Source: Gigaspora rosea
Lineage: Eukaryota; Glomeromycota; Glomeromycetes; Diversisporales; Gigasporaceae
NCBI GenBank assembly: GCA_003550325.1
Contig: QKWP01000197.1
Location: forward strand, 351,121 to 415,120
Length of the DNA stretch: 64,000 nt
Direction: 5' to 3'
The position numbers and the translations under genes were made by a program. Shown piece after piece: positions 25,284 through 35,168 of this stretch (position 1 is its first letter; each line of letters starts with the position of its first letter). A model generated the notes under the pieces. It did not search any database and was not told the DNA's origin. It saw only the letters and a program-made list of their open reading frames with translations.

Positions 25284-26136
25284 GGTATATCGCGAGTTAG
25301 TTTTTCTGGTCTTGGTAGTTGGTGGTTGTCCATCCTGTAATACTGGTCCGATTTCCACCTTTGACAATATCAATTATTCATTAATCGAAGTGTCTAAAAT
25401 AACTGTTCGTCTCTCATTAATTTCTTATTTGTGCTGATATAGTTAATAGGTCAATTCTTAAGCTTTTCATATCCAAATTAATTAGCTGATAAGTGTAATT
25501 AAATTTATTAATTCAGGTTATTGGAGACCTTTTATTAATTCTTTTATACAAGTTTCTTAAATTAGTGAGCATAAAATTCTTTAATTAAGTAAATTATTTG
25601 ATAATCTGCTCATCTTTATAAATTTTTTTTAACTGTACTAATTTATTTGACAGATCTATCTTTTATCCAATTTGATTAACTAATAAATATAGTGGTCTCT
25701 TATTAATTAAAATATGATACAGTACGTAAATTAATAATTTAGTACATCTCAGCTAGTTATTTAAAATTATATGTAATTATTGCTCGACAATATTTTATAA
25801 TTATTAGTCCTTATGACAAGTATAAACCAATTTTATTTAATTTGCTTGAAAATAAAAGAAACTTATTATTATTCACTAATAAAATAGCTAATTTAAAAAT
25901 GAGCAAGATAATTATGTACCCAAATGAAATAAGCTTTCTGCTCAGAAAGGTTTAAAAATGTATAGTCAGTAAATGGCTTCTATTTCTTATATGTCTGTAA
26001 TGGATTAGGTTTGTTATTTGGCTAAGAAAGTTTTGATAATTTGTGTTATAAAGAGTTGGGTGCAGTGTTTGAAATTTTGGGCTCAAATACTGTTCCTTGA
26101 GATTAGTATAATAGCTATGAGTGTTCTCCAGTTCCA
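25284..26136. other. AT-rich spacer, no feature seen
   Basis: No convincing ORF. A 61-codon minus-strand frame (26137-25952) has no motif. Confidence 0.4.
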
Positions 26137-27118
26137 ATTATTTTCCTAATACAAACTTTCCCGACAATTCATTTGCCCACCAAACCTTTTTCAGACATAT
26201 CACTTTCCTGACAATGCATTTTTCCTGACAGTATTAGATTCCTGACATATGAGTTTCCCAACATATCACTTTTCTGACTATATCCATTTCCTGACAGTAC
26301 TTTTTTCCTGACAGTATTCTTTTCTGACAGTATTTTTTCCTGACAGTATTCTTTTCTCAACAGTATTCTTTTCTGAAAATAACAGTACTCTTTTACAATA
26401 GTACCCTTTCCCTACAGTACCCTTTCTTGACAGTACCCTTTTCTGACAGTACCCTTTCCTGACAGTACTCTTTCTCAACAGTATCTTTCCTGAAAGTATC
26501 CTTTCTCAACAGTATTCTTTCCTGACAGTATCCTTTCACAGATGCATAAAAATTATTTGGGATGTGACCTGCTTAAATTGGTTAGTTCATACTGACTGAA
26601 CACTGTTCCAAAGCACACAAAAATTGGGTTTCAACTCTGCTTCAAAACTGGTTATATACATGAAATAATATTCTTGCCCGAACATTTTAGTAATAGTTAG
26701 GGTCAGGATGAGCACTAATATTGTCCTTTTCCATGTTAGGGTTGGTATAGATTATAAATAAAATTTTTTTTTTAAATTGCATAATTTTCATACACCTGGG
26801 AAAAGATACTGTTGGGAAAAAATACTGTCAGGAAAAGATACTGTTGGGAAAATGTACTATTGGTAAAGATACTGATGGGAAAAGATACTGTCAGGGAAAT
26901 AATACTGTTGGGAAAAAATACTGTCGGGAAAAGAATACTGTTGAGAAAAGAATACTGTCGGGAAAAGAATACTATTGGGAAATAGATATATAAGAAAAGT
27001 GATATGTCGGGAAACTAATATGTCGGGAATCTAATACTGTCCAAAAAAGGTATTGTCAGGAAAGTGATATGTCCGAAAAAGGTTTGGCGGGCAAATGAAT
27101 TGTTGGGAAAATAATATA
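26137..27118. mobile_element. Foldback element with inverted minisatellite arms
   Basis: The left arm (26154-26545) is a chain of about 16-18 bp units such as TTTCCTGACAGTACCC. The right arm (about 26790-27116) is a chain of the inverse form, GGGAAAAGATACTGTC. The outer ends match over about 45 bp: CGACAATTCATTTGCCCACC at the left pairs with the reverse of GGCGGGCAAATGAATTGTTG at the right. Between the arms (26546-26790) is a unique core with GTTAGGGTCAGG (26696) and GTTAGGGTTGG (26735). The Lys-rich frames on the minus strand here are repeat artefacts. Confidence 0.85.
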
Positions 27119-27656
27119 AACCCGTGTTCTCAAACTATTGTTTATGTTCTCATCAATACAATTATTTTACTGTTTCAAAAAATTTATAATAGTGAACAGT
27201 AAAAAATTTATATTGTTCACAAATTTATAATAGTGTTCTCATGAAAACTCTGAGAACATAATTTCAACACTGGTTGGGGGTGTTGTACTGATCCAACGCA
27301 AAGCTATAAATTAAAATATGATTAAGATAAAGAGTTATTAAGGGACGTAATTGTTTTTTGCTATAAGGTGGCAAAAAAGTGACATTAAAATTTATAAAAA
27401 AAAAAAGATTTAATATCTAAATAGGTTTAGGTGAATGTTGATTAGTGAGAAAAGAAATGCTCAGTTTTTATTGTTTAGATAATATCTCCTTATAGCACAG
27501 TATTAGTTAATACCAAAATTTTACAACCAACTATGTTTATTAACGGCAAAAAAACTTTTCCTACAATATTAGAGCTATCTAGAAGTTAAAGCATAAAGTC
27601 ACAATAAGACTAAAATTAAATAGCTCGAAACTTCACAAAACAATTGCTATTTATTC
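27119..27656. other. AT-rich spacer downstream of the 277-codon gene
   Basis: A short inverted repeat of TGTTCTCA/TGAGAACA words lies at 27125-27270. No ORF is present. The 3' end of the 277-codon gene presumably lies near 27600. Confidence 0.35.
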
Positions 27657-27659
27657 ATT

Positions 27660-28493
27660 TTATAAATTATTTAAATGCTCTTCTAAATTAAAATTTTCAG
27701 TTTGATTATTTAAAAGAATTTGTAATCCTTCTTGGGTTAATGTTTCACTTAAAATCTCTTTTAGTTCGTTTAATCTCTCAACATTAGATTCGTCGTCATT
27801 CAATGGCTCTACATTAGAATTATTGTTATTCAATCTCTCAACATTAGAATTGTTATTTGTTTGAAGAATACTAGAGTGCTTTCGGAATAATTCCTCCAAG
27901 ATATATCTTTCAGCTCTAGTAAGTCGTTCCTTAGCAGTATTAATTAACTGTTCTAATTCTTGCTTCTTTAAGGAAATTTTGCTAGTTAGATCTTGAAATT
28001 TTAATCTTTTGACTTCAGCTCTGAGTGTTTCGAAATTAAAAGGCTGATTGGGATAAACTAGGTTGTTGATTCGGTTAAAGTCAATGCGAAATGATTTTAA
28101 TTGGTAATTAGCTAGTTCTAATTGGCGTTCAACCTGTCCTAGTTCAGAAGAAAGAGCCAGACTTATTTCGTAGTCTGGTTCGATAGTTTGCTTTCTGGTT
28201 TCTAAATAATCTAATACTTCTTGTCTAATTCTGGGCAATCCTAAGGTAACTAGTCTGTTTTCTTCTATTGCATCTAGCAATAACTCAAAAGCAGTCCGGC
28301 ACAATCTGTAATAGTGCAAATTATAAATATCAAAATAAGAGCGTTGGATTTTTTCCCAGGCTCGTTGTAAAAGCTGATCATTAGATAAATTTTGGATATC
28401 GTGATAATAGTATAAAGATAATGATCTAATCAATAAACCCTCCACTCTACTTCTATTTAAGTTTGTTTCATTATTCAATTTTTTTTTTTTCAT
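27660..28493 (-). CDS. Unknown protein, 277 aa, coiled-coil
   Basis: An intact, ATG-started frame with no intron, unusual here where most frames are broken. The start has a run of Lys (MKKKKLNN). Residues about 20-130 are rich in Leu, Arg and Tyr and predicted helical. Residues about 125-200 are charged and heptad-like (ELGQVERQLELANYQLK; KKQELEQLINTAKERLTRAE), suggesting a coiled coil. Residues about 210-245 hold a three-fold repeat of the form NNNSNVERLN, differing by a few residues. The C-terminus is acidic, ending HLNNL. No signal peptide, membrane helix or catalytic motif is visible. I do not recognise the family. The integrity over 277 codons and non-repetitive codon use favour a real gene. 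Confidence 0.65.
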   Translation of the reverse strand: MKKKKLNNETNLNRSRVEGLLIRSLSLYYYHDIQNLSNDQLLQRAWEKIQRSYFDIYNLHYYRLCRTAFELLLDAIEENRLVTLGLPRIRQEVLDYLETRKQTIEPDYEISLALSSELGQVERQLELANYQLKSFRIDFNRINNLVYPNQPFNFETLRAEVKRLKFQDLTSKISLKKQELEQLINTAKERLTRAERYILEELFRKHSSILQTNNNSNVERLNNNNSNVEPLNDDESNVERLNELKEILSETLTQEGLQILLNNQTENFNLEEHLNNL

Positions 28494-28686
28494 AAAATAT
28501 CAAACTAACATTAAAGCACTAATTTGATACTTTTACTTATAAGGTGAAGTGATAAAACCTAGAATCCAGAAATTGAAATTGATATGGTCTAATTAATTTA
28601 TAAATTAAAAGCCACATGAATAATATAAACCATACGATTAGGTATTGGTATTGCTAAAATTGGCTATGGTTAAGAATAATACAATT

Positions 28687-29140
28687 TTAATTAGGAAGAA
28701 ATAAGAAAAGGAATAGATTCGAGATATTGAAATCGATAGTGCTTTTTTCCTTCGCTGCCTGACTTTGGTCTGGTTTTCGTAGTAATCCCGCCCAACTCTC
28801 CCAGGAAAAAAAAAAAAGGAAAGGAAAAAAGAAGAAAAGAGAGATGAAAGTGAGATGCTCGGGGACTTACTTGCTGGTTCATAGGATTAGCTCGGTAACT
28901 TGCTTCACGACTCACATAGGATGCTTAGCATTTGAGATGTGTATTGATATATTGGGATATTAAAATTGTGAAAAAAGATAAAAGAAAAGGAGTAGTTCAG
29001 GGATTTAGAAAAAAAAATGCCAATGCCGTACACATACCCAGTAACTCATCTCCTTTCTTATTGGCTTCGTCTTTACTCGTGATTCGCCACATTCCTTTAA
29101 AACGCAATCGGAAAAGATTTTCGTCAGAAACTTCATATTG
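28687..29140 (-). CDS. Candidate spliced gene fragment, 2-3 exons
   Basis: On the minus strand three short open blocks are joined by GT-AG introns with matching phase. Exon A is 29140-29038, preceded by TATAG and ending at G|GTATGTG; it reads QYEVSDENLFRLRFKGMW and then RITSKDEANKKGDELL. Exon B is 28923-28871, preceded by CTAAG and ending at CAA|GTAAGT; its product is (A)SYVSREASYRANPMNQQ. Exon C is possible from 28797 or 28795 to a stop near 28687. Introns would be 114 and about 73 nt. The exons are less AT-rich than the surroundings. The first exon(s) upstream of 29142 were not found, and I do not recognise the family, so it may be a fragment. Support is the splice-phase agreement and protein-like composition only. 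Confidence 0.4.
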
Positions 29141-29199
29141 CTATATGGCATGTGCCCAAAAAGTTTTTATCAGATTGGTGTTGTATATATAAAAAAAAA

Positions 29200-29800
29200 A
29201 ACACTTTTGATTCCCATAATTAGATGTATATTTTGCACGCAAACTGTATCTAAAAATAGATGTGGAAAACTTTATATTCATCGCATATTATAGTAGTAAA
29301 CCTTTTAATATTTATCATTTGCATATATTTTGATTGCACTCGTTTTTTTTCATGATTAGATTATGCAGATAAACAATCCCAATGTATTATACATGTAGTG
29401 ACATTCGTCAAATTATGAATAACACTTTTATAATGACGAATTCGCTCAAAAATATTAATATCTAAGAATAACCATCATATTTTTATTTTGAATTAGGATA
29501 GTGATCATAACATTATTCAATTATTCATTCACATTAAACTAGACTACATATGTAATCTGATAACGTGACGAGTCTTTTGCTGTCTGTAAGTTATGTCGAG
29601 ATAAGATTTATCCATATGTAATTTTATAATCCTTTTATATCTACATTTCATGTAATAACATTTGTCAATTTAGTCGGTTGGCCTTTTTTATGAAAGGGCT
29701 TCAATCAATTCGCTCAATAGATCAGAGAAAGCTCTAATTAACTGAATAAACTGACCAAGAGCGTTCTCAAATATTTCAATTAAGATTACAGTATGATTCC
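29200..29800. other. AT-rich spacer, little seen
   Basis: The 5' part of the spliced gene candidate could lie here, but I find no clear exon. A 44-codon minus-strand open block without ATG (about 29830-29697) reads as an amphipathic helix and ends in a stop; I do not call it. Confidence 0.3.
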
Positions 29801-29804
29801 CAAA

Positions 29805-30060
29805 AGTTAATTCCTTGCCAACTTATTTCACCGACACAATATCCCGACAGGCTATATTACCTACAGTACATTTTCTTGACAAGATACTCCTCAAACATTA
29901 CACATTTTCGACATCCTTTCCCTAACAAGACATATTTCTAACAGGACTATTTCCGAAAACGCATTTCTCCAACTCATCATATTCCTAATTTCCCGATAAC
30001 AAATAAGAAGTTCTCCGACAGGAAGCTTCCTGATAAGAAATATCTAAGAATTAAAATCTA
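29805..30060. repeat. Degenerate GACA-type minisatellite arm
   Basis: Short words such as CCGACA, CTGACA, CTAACA and CTTGACA recur every 15-20 bp between T-rich spacers, much like the left arm of the foldback element at 26.1 kb but more diverged. I could not find the matching inverted arm. Confidence 0.45.
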
Positions 30061-30087
30061 AGTTTCGTACAAATAAATACTGGGTAA

Positions 30088-30270
30088 TGTTGTCGTGCCT
30101 GAAGTTGACACTGCCTGAAGTCATAACTTCAGGTGCCTGAAATTGCACTTGACTGAAATTAGCCCCTGAAATTAGATCATTTTGCACGCGTTAGCAGGTA
30201 ATTTTAGGCAAGTGTAGCTTCAAGTGCTTGAAGTTGCAACTTCAAGCAAATGCCAACTTCAGGCACAACA
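30088..30270. repeat. 183-bp palindrome of CTTCAGGC words
   Basis: TGTTGTCGTGCCTGAAGTTG at 30088 pairs with CAACTTCAGGCACAACA ending at 30270. Both arms contain several GAAGTTGCACTT-type words in opposite senses, so the element is again built of short repeats arranged head to head. Confidence 0.75.
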
Positions 30271-30345
30271 GATCGATTCAAGATCTGAAACGGTGCATTT
30301 ACAAAAATTTCCACCCCATTATTTTGACCAATCAATAATTATAAG

Positions 30346-30483
30346 ATATTGGAAGTACGATGAAAAATAACAAGGAATTTTTTTCATCAGAATTAATGTC
30401 ACTTTCCATGTGCTGCTACGCAACACGTGAGGGACATTTAACTTCGATAAAAAAATTTCCTGTTATTTTTGTATGTCCAATAT
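30346..30483. repeat. 138-bp hairpin element
   Basis: ATATTGGAAGTACGATGAAAAA with AACAAGGAA at the left pairs with TTCCTGTTATTTTTGTATGTCC at the right, around a GTGCTGCTACGCAACACG loop. No coding content. Confidence 0.7.
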
Positions 30484-31975
30484 TGATGTTATTATTCATA
30501 TTATATTAGCATGTGAAATTTTTTGTCGCATAAATTATGATGTCATTTTATGACAAAAATATCAAGGTAAAAAATTTTACATAATCATATCACATGAACA
30601 ATAACAAAATATTAATAGGAAACTACCTAATTAAAAATGTTCATTGACAATTTATTAACCCTAACTTTAGCTATTCGCGATATTATTAACTTCAATTTTG
30701 CTCGAAACTTTTTTACTTGGAAAACAAACAAGTTTGCTTTGACTAGTATTTTAAGCTAATGCGGCTAAAGGTCACATAATGGTAAATTAATTTGATTGGA
30801 TTGGATGCTCGAGTGAATATTTATTTATATGCAGTCAACTATCGATAACGGACATTTATATAACAGACAAATGTAACGGATTTTATAAATCTGTTATATG
30901 TATGCTAGTAAAAAAACCATATAACTATTTTTCATTAATAGACCAAAAAAACTGAATTGTTATATTGAAATCAGGTACTTAAAGAAAAAAAATTTTTTTT
31001 TTTTACAGCTGTTTTCATAAAATTTGAGAATTTGCTCGTTTCTCGAATCTTATTATAAGAAATCACCTAACTTTTCAGAAACTAATTAGATGTCTCTTTA
31101 TTAAAGTTCCAATAACAGTGAAGTAATTTCTGAAAAGTTGGGAGATTTCGGAAACAAGAATATTTTTAGAATTTGTAAAAATAAAGAAAAATATATATAT
31201 ATTTAGCCATCCGTTAGTCAGCTGCTTAGTTGATCGACTGGTTTAGCCATCTGATCAAAACTGTGACTTAAATCACTAAGTTTTGACTATCACGTTACCT
31301 AAATCAATACACAGATTCAATCACACTTCGAAAAAAATCCAAAACGATCATATAAACTTTAGTACCTTATTGGTTCGTAAATTTAAACGTCCTAGTTATT
31401 GCTTGGCAATTCACACTAATCTCATCTAGAAAAAAATCCTTTTATGATGATGATGTCATAATTTCAAAATTATCATGAAATCGATTCTCTGACAAAATAT
31501 ATTTTAAACCTTTAAAAATAAAATGAATTCATGCATAAAAAAAAACTTAAGTAGACAATTACTCAGTGATCTACTCTAAAAACTTCTAAAATAAAAATTT
31601 TATTAACTTTTTTTTTTGTCGCACTGCATTGACAAGGAAATAATGAAAGATCATGTTACGAATTATTTAATTTCTTTTTACAATTTGTGACATGCATATC
31701 CATATAATACTCTAATGCGAGATCTCATTGTATGTTTCTGTTTATTTAACTCACGTCCGATAAGAATCTTATTTCTCACGATTCGACTAAATATTCTCAC
31801 GATTCGACTAAAATTTCCTAAAGCAGATCCGCAAAGATTAATTAATAACTAAATCAATTGAAATTTTTTTAACAATAATAATTCCATCATTTATTACATC
31901 ATTTAACGATTATTAATCATTAGCATAACTATTTAAACAAATCATACTTTCATAAAAAAAACAACTCTAAAAATT
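30484..31975. other. P450 upstream region, AT-rich
   Basis: It contains a weak inverted repeat at 30510-30600, a mariner-like end at about 30833 (CAGTCAACTATCGATAACGG) and a short hairpin at 31064-31148 (AACTTTTCAGAAACTAATT / AGTAATTTCTGAAAAGTT). A GATTCGACTAAATATTCTCA phrase is doubled at 31775-31815. No ORF is seen. Confidence 0.4.
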
Positions 31976-31976
31976 C

Positions 31977-32004
31977 TTTTTTTTTTTTTTAAAAAAAAAA
32001 AAAA
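31977..32004. promoter_or_regulatory. T14A14 tract just upstream of the P450 start
   Basis: Fourteen T followed directly by fourteen A, ending 11 bp before the ATG. Such poly(dT)-poly(dA) tracts tend to exclude nucleosomes, and if transcribed this one would form a hairpin in the 5' leader. The role is inferred. Confidence 0.45.
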
Positions 32005-32015
32005 CTTTTTAGAAA

Positions 32016-34007
32016 ATGGCCATCTACAATATTATTGTTTCTCTTAAAATTATTGATTTCCTTATTATATTCGTATTTACTTTCTTAGTATACGTCTTTC
32101 GATTCTATTATAAATATTTTACGCGTCCTAATCCATTACCTGGACCATTACCTCTTCCCTTTATAGAATGTAGTTATTTATATGATGGTGATAATAAAAA
32201 ACTTTTTGCATTACTTTATAAAAAATATGGTGATTTATGTGAATATTATCTTAATGGAAAACGAAGAATCTTGATTTCAAGTCCTGAATATCTTGAAAAA
32301 ATGTTAACACCATCCTCTAAAGATAGTACTTTCATGATAAGATTGCCTCATTCGGAAGGTTTTGAAGAATATGGAATGGCAGGAAGAGGCATCATAGTAA
32401 ATCATGATATAAAAAGTTGGAGATATAATCGTTATTTTTTTAATAAAGCTATTCTTACACCAAGTTTTAATCACGAAGCTGTTAAATGGACTAATATAAT
32501 GAGTCAAGAATTAGAAGGTTACTGGAAATCTCTTGGAAATTTAAATTTATCTAAGGATAATTTAAAAAATTTGAATGATTGGCAATTAGAAATAGATATG
32601 GCTGAATGGGTTCGTAGATTTACAAGTGATATGATTGTAATTTTAATCACCGGTGAAAGATCTTATACTATGGCATCATATTATAATCTTTATAACCCTG
32701 TGAAAGTAATTCATTCTAATCCATTAATTGAGGATTCGGAAAGATTTGTTAAAGCTTTTAGTGATTACCTTTTCGGTATTACTATTTTTATGTATTTTGG
32801 ATATTTCTCACGTCGTTACTATCCGGGTATCAAAGATAAAGTTAAACATTTACTTAATAATCGGGATTATGTGTTTGAAGCTTTAGATATCATAATTAAG
32901 AAAAGAAGAAAAGAGATCGAAGAGATGCCTGTAGGTACCAAATTAGGGCATGATATGTTGACATCTTTGATTATAACTAATACAGAAAGAGATATGAATG
33001 AAGATAAGAATATTACTAAAGATGATATCTCGACTAGACCAATGACGGATGTTGAGATTAGAGGTAACTTGCTTGATGCTTTCATAGCTGGTGTTGACAC
33101 TGTAAGTATTAATGGTTTTTGGATTGTAGTATTTTTGTGTGACTTGAATTCATAAATAGACCACATTACTACAAAATTAAGCATATCTATATTTGTAAAA
33201 ATTATATTACGACAGGGTGAAACCCGCGCAGCTAGCTAGTAAAACCCGTTATGCAGATCACATGAGGGTGAAATCCGCGTTAACCTATAAAACACACTAT
33301 GCTAACGCGGATTTCACCCAAACCTATGATTAAAGCGGGTTTTACTAGCTAGCTGCGCGGGCTTCACCCTGACATATTATATTTATTAACTTTTACGTAA
33401 TATCAAAAAATTTCCTTAGATAGGAAATACATTCAGTTTCCTAACCTATTACGTTTGCCACTCTCCTCATGTTAAACAAAAAATGATTGATGAAATCGAC
33501 TCAATATTCCCTCCAAATACTCCTTACAATTTGAAATATGTTGATCTTATAAAATTAGAATATTGTGATGCAGTTATTAATGAAGCTAGTCGAATTATTT
33601 CAGTTGTAAATGACGTTCCAAGATATATTCCAAATTCTAGTGAATTAGCCGGCTATCAATGGGAAGCTGGAACAGCGTTCCATATGAATATTAGTGGTAT
33701 TCATTCGAATGAAAATTATTGGCCTAATCCTGAAACTTTTGATCCGGATCGATTTTATAAAAAAAATGTTGATATGAATAATAAAGTAGGGCATAAATTT
33801 TCATTTATACCATTTGGTGGTGGATTACGAATTTGCCCTGGAAGAAAGTTAGCTATGATAGAATTAATTTCTTTAGTGGTTGAAATATTTGGAAAATATG
33901 ATGTTGAATTAATTGATATGAATGCACCGCCAAAGGTAAAAAGCAGTGCGATAACAGTTTGTGAGGAATTACCTGTTAGAATTAGACCTAGGAAATATTC
34001 ACTATAG
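32016..34007 (+). CDS. Cytochrome P450 monooxygenase, two exons, 557 aa
   Basis: Exon 1 is 32016-33101 and exon 2 is 33420-34007; the intron starts GTAAGT and ends TTAG and keeps phase 0. The product has an N-terminal membrane anchor (about residues 8-28), a proline-rich hinge (PNPLPGPLPLPF), the C-helix WxxxR (WRYNR), an I-helix oxygen-binding AGVDT split from the next residues by the intron, the K-helix ExxR (EASR), FDPDRF, and the heme-binding loop FGGGLRICPG with its cysteine ligand. All signature residues are present and the length is normal for a microsomal P450. It would sit in the endoplasmic reticulum membrane and use a P450 reductase to oxidise an unknown, probably lipophilic, substrate. 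The ATG context is AGAAAATGG. A poly(A) signal AATAAA lies at 34205. It appears functional. Confidence 0.93.
33102..33419 (+). other. P450 intron, 318 nt
   Basis: Canonical GTAAGT donor immediately after the AGVDT codons, and TTAG acceptor at 33416-33419. Joining at these sites restores an I-helix sequence (IGNTFSFLTYYV) continuous with HSPHVKQKM. Without splicing the frame stops at 33155. About half of the intron is a palindromic element. Confidence 0.85.
33213..33372. mobile_element. 160-bp palindromic MITE inside the P450 intron
   Basis: CAGGGTGAAACCCGCGCAGC at the left pairs with the reverse of GCTGCGCGGGCTTCACCCTG at the right. An inner pair GGGTGAAATCCGCGTTA / TAACGCGGATTTCACCC makes a second stem. 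It is markedly GC-richer than the host intron. No clear target duplication could be assigned. It sits about 110 bp from the donor and 47 bp from the acceptor. Confidence 0.88.
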
Positions 34008-34044
34008 TTATTATAGAACTTTCTTTTTTTTCTTGTATGTTCAG

Positions 34045-34107
34045 GTTCACCGTGCAAAACTCAAAAACGGAACTCCAGTTGCAGTTTTTTTTTTGAAACC
34101 AGATATC
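34045..34107 (+). pseudogene. ABC1/ADCK-family kinase fragment (about 21 codons)
   Basis: After a TGTTCAG acceptor-like sequence, the frame reads VHRAKLKNGTPVAV, then three residues encoded by a T-rich run, then KPDI. In ABC1/ADCK (UbiB-like) kinases the corresponding segment has the pattern of an ATP-binding strand with a Val-Ala-Val-Lys lysine and a following Lys-Pro-Asp-Ile. Here the lysine codon is replaced inside a T tract, and nothing recognisable follows. It is either a tiny exon scrap left by a rearrangement, or a real exon damaged by sequencing error in the homopolymer. It lies only 38 bp past the P450 stop. Confidence 0.55.
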
Positions 34108-34780
34108 TTTTTTTTTATGGTTATTTTTTTTTTAAAAAAAAAATTTTTCTTTTTGCGCTTTTGTTTTTTTTTTTAAATATATAACATTTTTCTTTTGTAC
34201 ATATAATAAAATACTTTTTTTGGATTGGCTTGATTTGCTTAATACATATTTGCTTAATACACATGATACATCATGATTCAAAACGTGCCAAGCCTGTGAT
34301 CTGGACAGAGGTGTCGAGATTTTTTTTTAATGTTAATGTGATTCTCGTATGTACGTGCATACATACATCGTTACGTTTCTGATCTTAGAGATGAATACAT
34401 ATTGATCGAGAAGTTCTAATTCTAATTAATTAGAAACGATGCCCTATGACACCTCTGGTAAATAGCGTGTATCAATAAAGAAAATAAGTATGAAATACTC
34501 ATCATTAGTCATATAACCTTCAAAAATTGGCATATTTTTAGAATTTTAAATAGCGAAGAAAGCCAAATTGAAATCAAAACTTAACGCTTTATTGTAAAGA
34601 ATGAATGTTTAATAAAGATCCATCTAACAATAATATTGACAATCTTGGTGAAGATAGGACCTCTTCGTGCACCCTCTTCTGAATTGCCTTCGCGAAGTAA
34701 AGACAATCCCATTCACATTTATGAAATAAACAGTCACAATCATAATAGTCTGTATGCTTGTCAATAGTGTAACAAAATTA
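34108..34780. other. Spacer downstream of the P450
   Basis: T-rich start, an AATAAA at 34205, then mixed sequence with a weak inverted pair (GACAGAGGTGTCGAGA at 34302 and TGACACCTCTGG at 34447). No ORF is seen. Confidence 0.35.
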
Positions 34781-34850
34781 GGTTGTTAATGGAGCACTCC
34801 AGAAGTGGGTTATATGTTTTATTAATGCCTGGAGTACTCCATTAACAACC
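34781..34850. repeat. 70-bp hairpin element
   Basis: GGTTGTTAATGGAGCACTCC at the left pairs with GGAGTACTCCATTAACAACC at the right with one mismatch. A small MITE-like element. Confidence 0.85.
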
Positions 34851-35168
34851 CTAAACAAAATGTCATTACCTGATTCTAGTTTGTTTAACCTATAATTAAT
34901 GCCCTTAAACAATTCTTTTAATTATGGAACGGGATTTTGCCAATTTTGACTTTTGTAATATTACAGCGAAAAAATGGCTAAAAAAGTCAATCAAACGTAT
35001 CACGAATCTGAAAATTTTGTATAGTCTACTCTTGTTAAAAAAAACAAACATGGTGAATTTATATGCAAATTTTTTTTTTTTGTAACCCAAGATAGCAGTT
35101 ATCTGGGGACGTCGAGTGACGCGATTTAAAATATACTAACTTATGAACACACAATTATTTATATTTAT

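Noticed and set aside
26169-26478. Lys/Glu/Ser-rich minus-strand frames
   Set aside because: They are produced by the minisatellite arm of a foldback element.
26154-27116. A CRISPR-like array
   Set aside because: The units are short, degenerate and contiguous without unique spacers, and the two arms are inverted; the genome is eukaryotic.
29697-29830. 44-codon minus-strand open block reading as an amphipathic helix
   Set aside because: It has no ATG, no clear splice acceptor and overlaps a degenerate repeat arm.
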